DNA of 64,000 nt from Azospirillum soli (GTDB lineage Bacteria > Pseudomonadota > Alphaproteobacteria > Azospirillales > Azospirillaceae), in assembly GCF_017876165.1 (NCBI RefSeq), contig NZ_JAGINQ010000002.1, positions 186,001-250,000 on the forward strand. The letters are read 5' to 3'. This document shows, one piece after another, positions 56,094-64,000 of the stretch. The translations under genes were made by a program, and so were the position numbers. Numbering within the stretch: the first letter of the stretch is position 1; each line of letters begins with the position of its first letter. The notes beneath the pieces were generated by a model that saw nothing but the letters and a program-made list of their open reading frames with translations, did not search any database and was not told the DNA's origin.

Positions 56094-57260
56094 ATGGCGA
56101 AACAGGACTATTACGAACTGCTCGGAGTGGCGAAAGGCGCCAGCGCGGACGAAATCAAAAAAGCGTACCGCAAGATGGCGATGCAGTACCACCCGGACCG
56201 CAACCAGGGTGACAAGGAAGCCGAGCACAAGTTTAAGGAAATCAGCGAAGCCTACGAAGTCCTGAAGGACGAGCAGAAGCGCGCGGCCTACGACCGCTTC
56301 GGCCACGGCGCCTTCGAAGGCGGACGCGGCGGCCCAGGAGGATTTGGCGGCGGCGGTGCCGGGGGCGGCTTCGGCGGCTTCGATTTCGGCGGCGGCGGGT
56401 TCGCCGACATCTTCGACGAGATGTTCGGGGAATTCATGGGCGGCCGGCGCGGTGGCGGCGGTGCGGCCTCGGGCCGTGGCCAGGATCTGCGCTACAACAT
56501 GGAAATCGGTCTGGAGGAGGCCTTCAAGGGCACCCAGGCCAACGTGCGCGTTCCCACGTCGGTGCAGTGCGACGGCTGTAACGGTTCGGGTGCGGCGGCC
56601 GGCACGCAGCCGATCACCTGCCCGACCTGCCAAGGCCACGGCAAGATCCGCGCGCAGCAGGGCTTCTTCACCATCGAGCGCACCTGCCCCGGCTGTCACG
56701 GCCAGGGCCGCGTCATCAAGGACGCCTGCAAGACCTGCGGCGGCGCCGGCCGTCTGCGCAAGGAGAAGACCCTTCAGGTCAACATCCCCGCCGGCGTCGA
56801 GGACGGCACCCGCATCCGTCTGGCCGGCGAGGGCGAGGCGGGCTTGCGCGGGGCGCCTCCGGGCGACCTCTACATCTTCCTGGCGATCGCGCCGCACCCG
56901 ATCTTCCAGCGGGACGGGGCGAACATCCACTGCCGCGTGCCGATTCCCATGACCACGGCGGCGCTGGGCGGCACGGTCGAGGTGCCGACCATCGAGGGCA
57001 GCCGCACCAAGGTGACGGTCCCCCCCGGCACCCAGTCCGGCCACCAGTTCCGCATCAAGGGCAAGGGCATGTCGGTGCTGCGCAGCCAGCAGCGCGGCGA
57101 CATGTACATCCAGGCGGTCGTCGAGACTCCGGTCAACCTGACCAAGAAGCAGCAGGAACTGCTGCGCGAGTTCGACAAGGCCGGCAAGGAAGGCTCCCAC
57201 CCGCAGTCCGAAGGCTTCTTCGCCAAGGTGAAGGAGCTGTGGGAAGACCTGAAGGACTGA
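56094..57260 (+). CDS. dnaJ: Chaperone DnaJ (Hsp40)
   Basis: 388 residues with the four DnaJ parts. The J domain has [20 protein letters not shown] and HPD in [11 protein letters not shown] Gly-rich linker follows. The zinc region has four CxxCxGxG motifs ([34 protein letters not shown]). The C-terminal substrate domains include [20 protein letters not shown]. Start ATG at 56094 (MAKQDYYE). Cochaperone for the DnaK upstream. Confidence 0.97.
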   Translation: MAKQDYYELLGVAKGASADEIKKAYRKMAMQYHPDRNQGDKEAEHKFKEISEAYEVLKDEQKRAAYDRFGHGAFEGGRGGPGGFGGGGAGGGFGGFDFGGGGFADIFDEMFGEFMGGRRGGGGAASGRGQDLRYNMEIGLEEAFKGTQANVRVPTSVQCDGCNGSGAAAGTQPITCPTCQGHGKIRAQQGFFTIERTCPGCHGQGRVIKDACKTCGGAGRLRKEKTLQVNIPAGVEDGTRIRLAGEGEAGLRGAPPGDLYIFLAIAPHPIFQRDGANIHCRVPIPMTTAALGGTVEVPTIEGSRTKVTVPPGTQSGHQFRIKGKGMSVLRSQQRGDMYIQAVVETPVNLTKKQQELLREFDKAGKEGSHPQSEGFFAKVKELWEDLKD

Positions 57261-57279
57261 GCGACCGTTTCGGGTGGGC

Positions 57280-57317
57280 CCCCACCCAACCCTCCCCCAC
57301 CTCACGGCGGGGGAGGG
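57280..57317. repeat. G/C-rich intergenic hairpin repeat, copy 2
   Basis: CCCTCCCCC (57290-57298) pairs with GGGGGAGGG (57309-57317); same leader (CCCCCACCCAA) as copies at 30300 and 63405. Confidence 0.65.
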
Positions 57318-57359
57318 CTACACAACCTGCCCCCGTGCGCAGCATGGGGGAAGGAGGGG

Positions 57360-57378
57360 CCCACGGCAAAGCCGTGGG
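57360..57378. terminator. Hairpin after the TetR gene
   Basis: CCCACGGC-AAA-GCCGTGGG, a perfect 8-bp stem, between convergent dnaJ and tetR-type genes. Confidence 0.5.
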
Positions 57379-57402
57379 AGGAAGGGGGCCTCGCTGCAGC
57401 AC

Positions 57403-57966
57403 CTACCCGTGCAAACCGGCAATCAACAGATCCACCATCCTCTCGAAGCTCTCGTCGATGCTGGCGGACAGGCCGAAGCCGTGCGCCCGTTCCAGCACGA
57501 TGAAGCCGTGCAGCGCGCTGCGCAGAGCCCGCACCGCGTGCACCACGTCGTCCCCGGTGAGACCGCGCTTGCGCAGGGGCCGGCCGACGACCTCCACCAC
57601 CTCCAGAAAGGCCGCCGACAGTTCCGGATCCTCGCCGGGCGTCACCGCGCGCTGCGTTGCCTCGTACAGGCCGGGGTGCGCGTGCGCGAAGGCGCGGTAG
57701 GCGCGGGCGAGCGAGCGCAGGCCATCGAGGCCGCTCGTGCCTTCCAGGGCGTCCTGAAGCGCGCTCTTCAGGGCACCGGCCGCGTGCAGGGCCAAGGCCC
57801 GTTGCAGCCCGTCCAGCCCGGCCACATGGGCGTACAGCGACGGGGAGCGGACCCCCAGCCGTTCCGCCAACCGCGCCAACGTCACCGCACCCAGCCCTTC
57901 GGCATCGGCCAGCGCTATGGCCTCGTCAAGCACCCGATCCAGCGTCAGCCCGATCCGCCGCGCCAT
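57403..57966 (-). CDS. TetR-family regulator
   Basis: 187 residues. MARRIGLTLDRVLDEAIALA, GLGAVTLARLAERLGVRSPS, LYAHVAGLDGLQRAL is a TetR helix-turn-helix. The C-terminal region (FLEVVEVVGRPLRKRGLTGD, ALHGFIVLERAHGFG) resembles TetR_C_33-type ligand domains. Its ATG overlaps the stop of the SRPBCC gene (TGATG), so the pair is an operon. Confidence 0.88.
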   Translation of the reverse strand: MARRIGLTLDRVLDEAIALADAEGLGAVTLARLAERLGVRSPSLYAHVAGLDGLQRALALHAAGALKSALQDALEGTSGLDGLRSLARAYRAFAHAHPGLYEATQRAVTPGEDPELSAAFLEVVEVVGRPLRKRGLTGDDVVHAVRALRSALHGFIVLERAHGFGLSASIDESFERMVDLLIAGLHG

Positions 57967-58415
57967 CAGGCGGCCCATTCCACGACCATCGCCTCGGCCC
58001 GCTGCTTCAACGCGCGATTCATCGCCTCGAACCCCGCCCGCGTCGGATCGGCAATGCGCTGCCACAGGAGAGGCACGAGCAGGCCGCGAAACGTCTCTTC
58101 ATGGATGAAGCGAACCCCGGCCCCGTCCGATTCAATGCGGAAGCTGTGCTCCCCGTCAAACAGGCCGGGCAACAGCACGCGGCCGAGCCAAGTCAGTTCT
58201 CGACCAGGGATGCAACGGATGACGGTCGGGCGGAAGGTCATGGGGGCGGCACCCTCCGGTGCGATGGAGACGCGCAGACGGGCGCCCTCGACCAACTCGC
58301 CCTGGAAGTCCCGAATGAAGGGGTTCCACGCGGGATAGGCCGCAACGTCGGTCAGAATCGACCAGACCACGGAGGCGGGTGCGTTGATGGCAATGACGGT
58401 CTGGATGCTGCGCAT
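57966..58415 (-). CDS. SRPBCC-family lipid-binding-type protein
   Basis: 149 residues. SIQTVIAINAPASVVWSILT, DVAAYPAWNPFIRDFQGELV, then GLLVPLLWQRIADPTRAGFE are the polyketide-cyclase/START fold. It would bind a small hydrophobic ligand. It is co-transcribed with the TetR regulator, which may control this gene and sense the same ligand. Confidence 0.85.
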   Translation of the reverse strand: MRSIQTVIAINAPASVVWSILTDVAAYPAWNPFIRDFQGELVEGARLRVSIAPEGAAPMTFRPTVIRCIPGRELTWLGRVLLPGLFDGEHSFRIESDGAGVRFIHEETFRGLLVPLLWQRIADPTRAGFEAMNRALKQRAEAMVVEWAA

Positions 58416-58663
58416 GACGGCTCTTCTTGTCTAATGTCCTTAGACGTCATCATGCCTAATGCCGTTAGACAGATCAAGTGCGCCACCGCGCCACAGATGG
58501 TATGACCAGTTGTCCGTTGACAGCGAATCCCGTCTTGCGCGAACAGTAACCATTCAATTCGCATGGAAATCGACCGTGGTTTCAGTGGCGACGCGCCCGG
58601 CCCGCGCAAACGAACCGATCCTAAGATCTCACAGGAAATTAAGTTGCCCGGAGGGACGGTCGC

Positions 58664-59851
58664 GTGTATCTACAGGCGCTTAATCTCCTGAGGCGGTTCG
58701 CGGAGAGGGCGTTCCAGGCCGTGAGCGGTGATCTCTCCTTCGAGCAGTTGCGCGACCTGATCCATCCAGGCGGTCACACGCCGTTGATCCAGCGTCGGCG
58801 CGCGGTTCTGATCCATTCACGCGTGCGCATGGTCGCGGCGGCCTTCGCCGTCCTGACGCCGCTGTGGGTGGTCATCGACGTCATCATCTTCGGCTGGCCG
58901 CTGTGGGGCTATCTGGCGGCCCTGCGTCTGGTGGCGAGCGCCGCCTTCGGCGCGCTGGCGCTGGGATACCGCATCAGCGACGACATGCACAGCGCGTGGC
59001 GCGGGCTGGCCCTGCTGCTGGCCGTGCCGACGGTGTTCTTCGTCATCTCCCACCCCATGCTGAACGAGCATGAGATCGTCGGCGTCGCCGCGGCGGTGGC
59101 CGCCGGATACGCGTTTCTGCCGTTCGTTATGGTGGCGGGGCTCAGCGTCTTTCCGCTGACGGCGGGGGAAAGCGCCGTGTTCGCCCTGCCCATGCTGTCG
59201 GCCCACCTACTGGCCGGCGTCTACGGGTCGCTGGTGTTCCCCTTCCCCTCATACCTCGGCGCGCTGTGGCTGCTGGTGCTGATCATGGTGGTGGCGACGC
59301 TGGCGGCGATGAGCCAGTTGCACTTCATGATGGCGCTGGTCGATCAGGCGTCGCACGACGGGCTGACCGGCGCCTTCTCCCGCCGCATTGGCGAGGAGCT
59401 GCTGCGCCTCCAGTTCGCGCACGCCCAGCGGTCGGACTATGCCTTGGCGGTGGTCTTCTTCGACCTGGACAACTTCAAGGGCATCAACGACCGCTTCGGC
59501 CACGACGAAGGCGACAAGGTGCTGCGCGGCGCGGCCGAGGCCATACGGGAGATGCTGCGCCAGTCCGACGTTCTGGTGCGCTGGGGCGGCGAGGAATTCG
59601 TGGTCATCATGCCCAACACGCCCCGCGACGGCGCCCTGACCGCCGTGGAGCGGCTGCGCATCAAGGGCTTCGGCCTGCGTCCGGACGGCACCCCCCAGAC
59701 TGCCAGCATCGGCATCGCCGAATACGGCACCGACCGCCCGGCGGATTGGGAAAAGCTGGTCGATCTGGCCGACCACCGCATGTACCTCGCCAAGCAGAAC
59801 GGCAAGGACCGCATCGTCGCGGGCGACAAGGTGTTCGAGACGGCGGACTGA
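58664..59851 (+). CDS. Membrane diguanylate cyclase (GGDEF)
   Basis: Makes cyclic di-GMP. 395 residues. About six membrane helices occupy residues 45-210, and a GGDEF domain spans about 228-385: VDQASHDGLTGAFSRRIGEE, VVFFDLDNFKGINDRFGHDE, and the active-site loop RWGGEEFVVIMP (GGEEF). The RxxD inhibitory site is not evident before the loop. No EAL domain is present. Start GTG at 58664 with GGAGG upstream. Confidence 0.93.
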   Translation: MYLQALNLLRRFAERAFQAVSGDLSFEQLRDLIHPGGHTPLIQRRRAVLIHSRVRMVAAAFAVLTPLWVVIDVIIFGWPLWGYLAALRLVASAAFGALALGYRISDDMHSAWRGLALLLAVPTVFFVISHPMLNEHEIVGVAAAVAAGYAFLPFVMVAGLSVFPLTAGESAVFALPMLSAHLLAGVYGSLVFPFPSYLGALWLLVLIMVVATLAAMSQLHFMMALVDQASHDGLTGAFSRRIGEELLRLQFAHAQRSDYALAVVFFDLDNFKGINDRFGHDEGDKVLRGAAEAIREMLRQSDVLVRWGGEEFVVIMPNTPRDGALTAVERLRIKGFGLRPDGTPQTASIGIAEYGTDRPADWEKLVDLADHRMYLAKQNGKDRIVAGDKVFETAD

Positions 59852-59903
59852 CGCTCCTTGCGGGCATACTCAGTCTTCACGGAAACAGCCGCACAAACGA
59901 AAA

Positions 59904-59932
59904 CCGCCCGGAGGGTGGTCCCCTCCGGGCGG
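59904..59932. terminator. Terminator between convergent genes
   Basis: CCGCCCGGAGGG / CCCTCCGGGCGG, perfect 12-bp stem with a 5-nt loop. Confidence 0.8.
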
Positions 59933-59966
59933 CGGATCGTCGTGCGCTGTAAGAGCGCCGGGCCGG

Positions 59967-60689
59967 CTACTCGTTGCGCTGTCCCAGGAACTGCAGCAGG
60001 AACTGGAACAGGTTGATGAAGTCGAGATACAGGGTCAGCGCGCCCATCAGGGCCAGCTTGCCACCGCTCTCGTGGTCATAACCCTCGGCGTACTGCTCCT
60101 TGATCGCCTGCGTGTCCCAGGCGGTCAGACCGGTGAAGATCAGGACGCCGATGGCCGAGATGGCGAAGTGCAGCGCCGGCGACTGGAAGAACAGGTTCGC
60201 CAGCATGGCGATGACCAGACCGATCACGCCCATCATCAGGAACGAGCCCATCTTCGACAGGTCGGCCTTGGTTGTGTAGCCGTAGAGGCTCATCGCCAGG
60301 AAGGTCGCGGCCGTCACGAAGAAGGTCAGCGCGATGCTGGCCCCGGTGAAGACCAGGAAGATCGCCGCCATCGATAGGCCCATCGCGCCGCAATAGGCCC
60401 AGAAGACAAGCTGGGCGGACGCGAAGGACAGCCGGTTGATGCCGAACGACAGCACCATCACGAAGGCCAGCGGCGCCAGCATGACCACCCATTTCAGCGG
60501 CGTGCCGAAGATCGCCTGCATCATGGCCGGGCTGGTCGAAACAAGGAAAGCCACCAGGCCGGTCAGGACGAGGCCAGCGCCCATGTAGTTGTACACGCGC
60601 AGCATGTGCTGCCGCAGGCCCTCGTCGAAGTAGCCCCGATCGACCGTGCGGCCGGCGGTCGCGTATCGGTTAAAGGTCGGGTCAGCCAT
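59967..60689 (-). CDS. Bax inhibitor-1/YccA-family membrane protein
   Basis: 240 residues with seven membrane helices. NYMGAGLVLTGLVAFLVSTS, FLAMSLYGYTTKADLSKMGS, FLMMGVIGLVIAMLANLFFQ and TAWDTQAIKEQYAEGYDHES are typical. The family acts as pH-sensitive calcium leak channels or as modulators of FtsH. The ATG at 60689 (MADPTFNRY) is preferred; the frame extends 24 codons further. Confidence 0.93.
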   Translation of the reverse strand: MADPTFNRYATAGRTVDRGYFDEGLRQHMLRVYNYMGAGLVLTGLVAFLVSTSPAMMQAIFGTPLKWVVMLAPLAFVMVLSFGINRLSFASAQLVFWAYCGAMGLSMAAIFLVFTGASIALTFFVTAATFLAMSLYGYTTKADLSKMGSFLMMGVIGLVIAMLANLFFQSPALHFAISAIGVLIFTGLTAWDTQAIKEQYAEGYDHESGGKLALMGALTLYLDFINLFQFLLQFLGQRNE

Positions 60690-60844
60690 GGTCATCCTCG
60701 GAAAAATGTGATTCCCGTTGCCATGACATATTGGCGACCGCAGCCTGGACTTCAACGGCAATCGGAAGCACGACCATAGTGTGAAACAACGTTCATGAAC
60801 TTGCCATATCGGATCCGGGCAAGATGAACACTGTTCATCGAGAG

Positions 60845-63370
60845 CTATTCATTGCGCAACAACGGTGCCGAGGGCTGCCCCAGCGCTCGCCACGTCCCGT
60901 AAAAGCCGAAAGCCAGCGTGATCGCCGTGCTGAGCAGCGCGGTGGTGACGACGGCCGATGGCAGGAACGTCCAATCCCAACGCATCATGAAGGTCAACAC
61001 CGCCCAGGCGGTCAGTGTACCGATGCACCCGGCGATGGCGGCGGTGAGGATGCCCAGCAGCCCGTATTCCAGCAGGAAGGCGCGCAGCACGTCGGCCCGC
61101 GTGGCGCCCAGCACCTTCAGCACCACCGCGTCGTAGACCCGGCGGCGGTGCCCGGCCGCCACGGCCCCGGCCAGCACCAGCGTGCCGGCGGCCAGCGTGA
61201 TCCCGGCGGTGATGCGCACCGCCGTGCCGATGTGGCCCAGCATGCTGTTCACCGTGTCCAGCGCGTCCTTCACCCGCACCAGCGTGACGTTGGGGAAGCG
61301 TTGCAGGACGGCGCGCTGCACCTGCGATTCGGCGTCCGGCTTGGCGCGGATGGTGGCGATCCAGGTCTGCGGCGCGCGCTCCAGCGTGCCGGGCGCGAAG
61401 ACCAGCGTGAAGTTGATCGCCATGGTCGCGAAGTCGGCGGCGCGGACGTTCGCCACCGTCGCCTCGATGGTGCGGCCCAGGATGTTGATGCCCAACGTCG
61501 CGCCGGGGCCGATGCCGAAGGCGTTCGCCACGCTCTGGTGGATGGAGATCAGCGGCGGCCCTTTGTAGTCCTCCGCCCACCAGGAGCCGGCGACGATCTC
61601 CGAATGCTCGGGCAGCTTGGCGGAGTAGGTGATGCCCCGGTCGCCGGACAGAACCCAGGCCTGATCGGGGTTGGCGAGCGCCTTTTCCGCCTCTTGCCCG
61701 TTCACCCGCTCGATCCGGCCGCGCAGGGACGGCACGGCCTCGAAGCCGCCGGTGTCGGGGATGCCGGTGACCAGCTGGCGCAAGGGCTCGAACTGGTCGG
61801 GCTGGATGTCGACGAAGAAGAAGCTGGGTGCGTCCTTCGGGATGGTCTCGTTGACGCGGCGGGAGAAGTTCCCCTCGATCAGCGCGATGGCGACCAGCAC
61901 CGTCAGGCCGAGACCCAGCGACAGCACCACCGTCCCGGTCGGGTTGCCCGGCCGGTAGAGGTTGGCGAGCGCCAGCCGCAGCCCCGGCCGGCGCGGGCGC
62001 CCGACGGCGGCGGCCCCCTTGGTGACCAGCCAAGCCGCCACGCGGAAGGCGCCGAAGGTGGCGATGGAGCCGCCGACGAACCACGCGGCGAAGACCTTGT
62101 TCTGCGCCGTGGCGATGGCGAGCGCCGCCAGCGCGGCGACGGTGACGGCCATGGCGACCAGATAGACGGCGCGCGGCCGCCCGCCCGCCGGGGCGATCAC
62201 GTCGCGGAACAGCGCGCCCGCCGGCACCTCCCGCGCGCGGCCGAGCGGCCACAGCGAGAAAGTCAGCGCCGTCAGCACGCCGTACAGCGCAGCCAGCGCC
62301 AGGGCGCCGGGATAGACGCCGATGCGCGCGGAGACCGGGAGGAGACCCTCCAGAAGAACGCCGAGGCCCAGCGGCGCCACCGCGCCCAGCGCCAGCCCGA
62401 AGACGATGCCCAGCGCCGACAGCGCCAGGATTTGCATCAGGTAAAGCTGGAAGATCAGATCGCCGGGCGCGCCCAGGCATTTCAGCGTCGCGACCGTCCG
62501 CGCCCGCGAATCGAGGTGGCTGCGCACCGCGTTGCCGACGCCGACGCCGCCGACCAGCAGGGCGGTCAGCCCGACCAGCGTCAGGAACAGGGTCATGCGC
62601 TCGATGAAGCGCTCCACCTGCGGCGAGGCGTTGGTGAAGTCGCGCACGCGCCAGTTCGCGTCCGGAAAACGCTCCTTCAGCGCCGCCTGCCACGCGGTCA
62701 GCGTCGTGCCCGGATTCAGGGCGACCTTGGCGTTCCAATAGACGATGCTGCCCGGTTGCAGCAGGCCGGTCTGTTCCAGCGACGGCAGCGCCACCATCAG
62801 CCGGGGGCCGAGCGAGAAGGCGTTGGAGGACGCGCGGTCCGGCTCGCGCGCCAGCACGCCGCGAATCACGTAGGCGCCGTCGCCCAGCTGGACCGTGTCG
62901 CCGATCTTCAGCGACAGGCGGTCGAGCACGCTTTCCTCGACCACGGCGCCCCAGGCCCCGCCCTTGTTGGACAACGCGTCCTGAAGATTGCCGTCCGGGC
63001 GCAGGGCCGGCTGGCCGTAGAGCGGGTAGAGGTTGTCCACCGCCTTCAGCTCGACCAGGGAGGAGCGCACGCCGTCGCCGGAGCGCGCCATGGCCCGCAT
63101 CTCCACCGACTGCGAGACGCGGCCGGATTGCTCAAGGTAGGCGCGCTGCTCGTCGGTGACCGGGCTGTAGATCTGCCGCACGGCCACGTCGCCGCCGAGG
63201 ATGGCGCGCCCGTCCGCCTGCAACCCGGCGAGGATGCCGCCGGACACCGACTGCACGGCGGCGATCGCCGCCACGCCCAGCGTCAGGCAGGCGAGGAAGA
63301 TCCAAAAGCCCTTGAGGCCGCCGCGCAGTTCCCGGCGGGCGAAGCGGAAGGCGAGAGGGAGGTTGTTCAT
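60845..63370 (-). CDS. FtsX-type ABC transporter permease (YbbP-like)
   Basis: 841 residues. RFARRELRGGLKGFWIFLAC leads a first membrane helix and a large periplasmic MacB-like domain. Then two sets of FtsX helices occur (VGLTALLVGGVGVGNAVRSH, LRLALANLYRPGNPTGTVVL and TLAAGTLVLAGAVAAGHRRR). With the ATPase encoded upstream it forms a YbbAP-type exporter, perhaps of lipids or arylesters. Start ATG at 63370 (MNNLPLAFRF). Confidence 0.9.
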   Translation of the reverse strand: MNNLPLAFRFARRELRGGLKGFWIFLACLTLGVAAIAAVQSVSGGILAGLQADGRAILGGDVAVRQIYSPVTDEQRAYLEQSGRVSQSVEMRAMARSGDGVRSSLVELKAVDNLYPLYGQPALRPDGNLQDALSNKGGAWGAVVEESVLDRLSLKIGDTVQLGDGAYVIRGVLAREPDRASSNAFSLGPRLMVALPSLEQTGLLQPGSIVYWNAKVALNPGTTLTAWQAALKERFPDANWRVRDFTNASPQVERFIERMTLFLTLVGLTALLVGGVGVGNAVRSHLDSRARTVATLKCLGAPGDLIFQLYLMQILALSALGIVFGLALGAVAPLGLGVLLEGLLPVSARIGVYPGALALAALYGVLTALTFSLWPLGRAREVPAGALFRDVIAPAGGRPRAVYLVAMAVTVAALAALAIATAQNKVFAAWFVGGSIATFGAFRVAAWLVTKGAAAVGRPRRPGLRLALANLYRPGNPTGTVVLSLGLGLTVLVAIALIEGNFSRRVNETIPKDAPSFFFVDIQPDQFEPLRQLVTGIPDTGGFEAVPSLRGRIERVNGQEAEKALANPDQAWVLSGDRGITYSAKLPEHSEIVAGSWWAEDYKGPPLISIHQSVANAFGIGPGATLGINILGRTIEATVANVRAADFATMAINFTLVFAPGTLERAPQTWIATIRAKPDAESQVQRAVLQRFPNVTLVRVKDALDTVNSMLGHIGTAVRITAGITLAAGTLVLAGAVAAGHRRRVYDAVVLKVLGATRADVLRAFLLEYGLLGILTAAIAGCIGTLTAWAVLTFMMRWDWTFLPSAVVTTALLSTAITLAFGFYGTWRALGQPSAPLLRNE

Positions 63371-63404
63371 GGGCGCACCAGAAACCCGGAACAGTGCGGG
63401 CACC

Positions 63405-63511
63405 GGACCCCCACCCAACCCTCCCCCACCTTCGGCGAGGGAGGGCTCTTTGACGCGTGCGGCGGAGTTCCCTTCCCCGCCGTCCAGTGGGGGAGGGTTA
63501 GGGTGGGAGTC
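63405..63511. repeat. G/C-rich intergenic hairpin repeat, inverted pair
   Basis: CCCCCACCCAACCCTCCCCC begins near 63407, and a complementary copy (GGGGGAGGGTTAGGGTGGGA) lies near 63489-63508. Same family as 30300 and 57280. It separates the ABC ATPase and permease genes without a gene of its own. Confidence 0.65.
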
Positions 63512-63539
63512 CGCCGCGACCACGAGAGCAAAATCATCC

Positions 63540-64000
63540 TCACTCCCCCGCCACGCGGACGCGTTCGGCGCGGGCGGCCAGCCCGTCGTCCACGATGCGG
63601 CCGTCCTTCAGGCGCACGGTGCGGTCACAACGGGCGGCCAGCGCCGGGTCGTGGGTGATCAGCACCAGCGTCGTGCCGCGCCGTTCGGCAAGGTCGAACA
63701 GCAGTTCCACGATGGTGGCGCCGGTGTCCACGTCCAGATTGCCGGTGGGCTCGTCGGCCAGAAGCAGAGACGGCTCGGACACGAAGGCGCGGGCCAGCGC
63801 CACGCGCTGCTGCTCGCCGCCCGATAACTGACCGGGATAGTGGGTGAGACGGTGGCCCAGCCCGACCGCCTCCAGTCCGGCGCGGGCGCGGTCGAAGGCG
63901 TCCTTGGCGCCGGCAAATTCCAGCGGAATCGCCACATTCTCCAGCGCGGTCATGGTCGGGACGAGGTGGAAGGCCTGGAAGACGATGCCGACATGGTCGC
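63540..64000 (-). CDS. ABC transporter ATPase (YbbA/LolD-type), 5' part beyond the window
   Basis: ATPase partner of the FtsX-type permease. The visible part begins in the Q-loop (GIVFQAFHLVPTMTALENV). It contains the signature LSGGEQQRVALARAF, Walker B LLLADEPTGNLDVDTGA and the H-loop LVLITHDPALAARCDRT. The Walker A half lies past base 64000. It is 169 bp upstream of the permease on the same strand. Confidence 0.93.
   Translation of the reverse strand, partial: DHVGIVFQAFHLVPTMTALENVAIPLEFAGAKDAFDRARAGLEAVGLGHRLTHYPGQLSGGEQQRVALARAFVSEPSLLLADEPTGNLDVDTGATIVELLFDLAERRGTTLVLITHDPALAARCDRTVRLKDGRIVDDGLAARAERVRVAGE

Noticed and set aside
60824..63658. A 944-codon rightward frame opposite the FtsX-type permease
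   Set aside because: Antisense shadow of a recognisable gene; Arg/Gly/Gln/His-rich with no motif.

Overview
The window is high-GC alphaproteobacterial chromosome, most like Azospirillum or a close relative. The basis is the phoR-, metZ-, phasin-, hrcA/grpE- and dnaK/dnaJ-type gene content, a SAM-II riboswitch upstream of metZ, frequent GTG/TTG starts and G-rich intergenic hairpins. This placement is inference from gene content; no rRNA is present.

Layout. 1-7387 is core: the 3' part of a PhoR-like kinase, an RTX-repeat protein, the malic enzyme-phosphotransacetylase fusion maeB, a creatininase-family amidohydrolase, and the 5' half of comM (yifB). 7388-29340 is a 21,953-bp insertion in comM. 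It is bounded by 27-bp terminal inverted repeats (26/27 match) and a perfect 8-bp target duplication (CGAGACGG). Removing it and one duplication copy restores an uninterrupted comM of about 511 codons. The only transposase inside is an IS1595-family DDE enzyme at 20897-21919, and an 8-bp duplication is what that family makes. I therefore read the island as one large IS1595-type transposon with passenger genes.

The cargo looks like a defence or conflict collection. It holds a CD-NTase with an overlapping SLATT membrane protein (CBASS-like). It holds a coupled three-gene operon of a metallo-beta-lactamase-fold protein, an E2-E1-JAB triple fusion and a membrane protein. It also has a membrane TraB/Tiki-like protein, a transglutaminase-like cysteine hydrolase next to a membrane protein, a restriction-nuclease-like protein, a possible HYD1-type ADP-ribosyltransferase with a ParB/Srx-like partner, lipoproteins, and at least three related coiled-coil plus winged-helix proteins near both ends. 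Base composition is mosaic: the 8.0-9.5, 14.8-17.6 and 26.4-28.0 kb blocks are AT-richer.

29341-64000 returns to core: the 3' half of comM, a secreted alpha/beta hydrolase, tRNA-Asn/Asp/Gly, small genes and a MarR regulator, mutS, a TehA-like carrier, an AbiEii-type pair, a STAS protein, a SAM-II riboswitch with terminator and metZ, a phasin, an LpoA-like lipoprotein divergent from rsmI-yraN-sirB1-gshB, the rph-rdgB-hemW-folA operon divergent from hrcA-grpE, a CheY-like receiver, small metabolic and unknown genes, dnaK-dnaJ, an SRPBCC-TetR pair, a diguanylate cyclase, a Bax inhibitor-1 family protein, and an FtsX-type ABC exporter whose ATPase runs off the right edge.

The main system of interest is the comM-inserted IS1595-type transposon and its putative defence cargo, above all the MBL/E2-E1-JAB/membrane operon, which has no visible ubiquitin-like gene.
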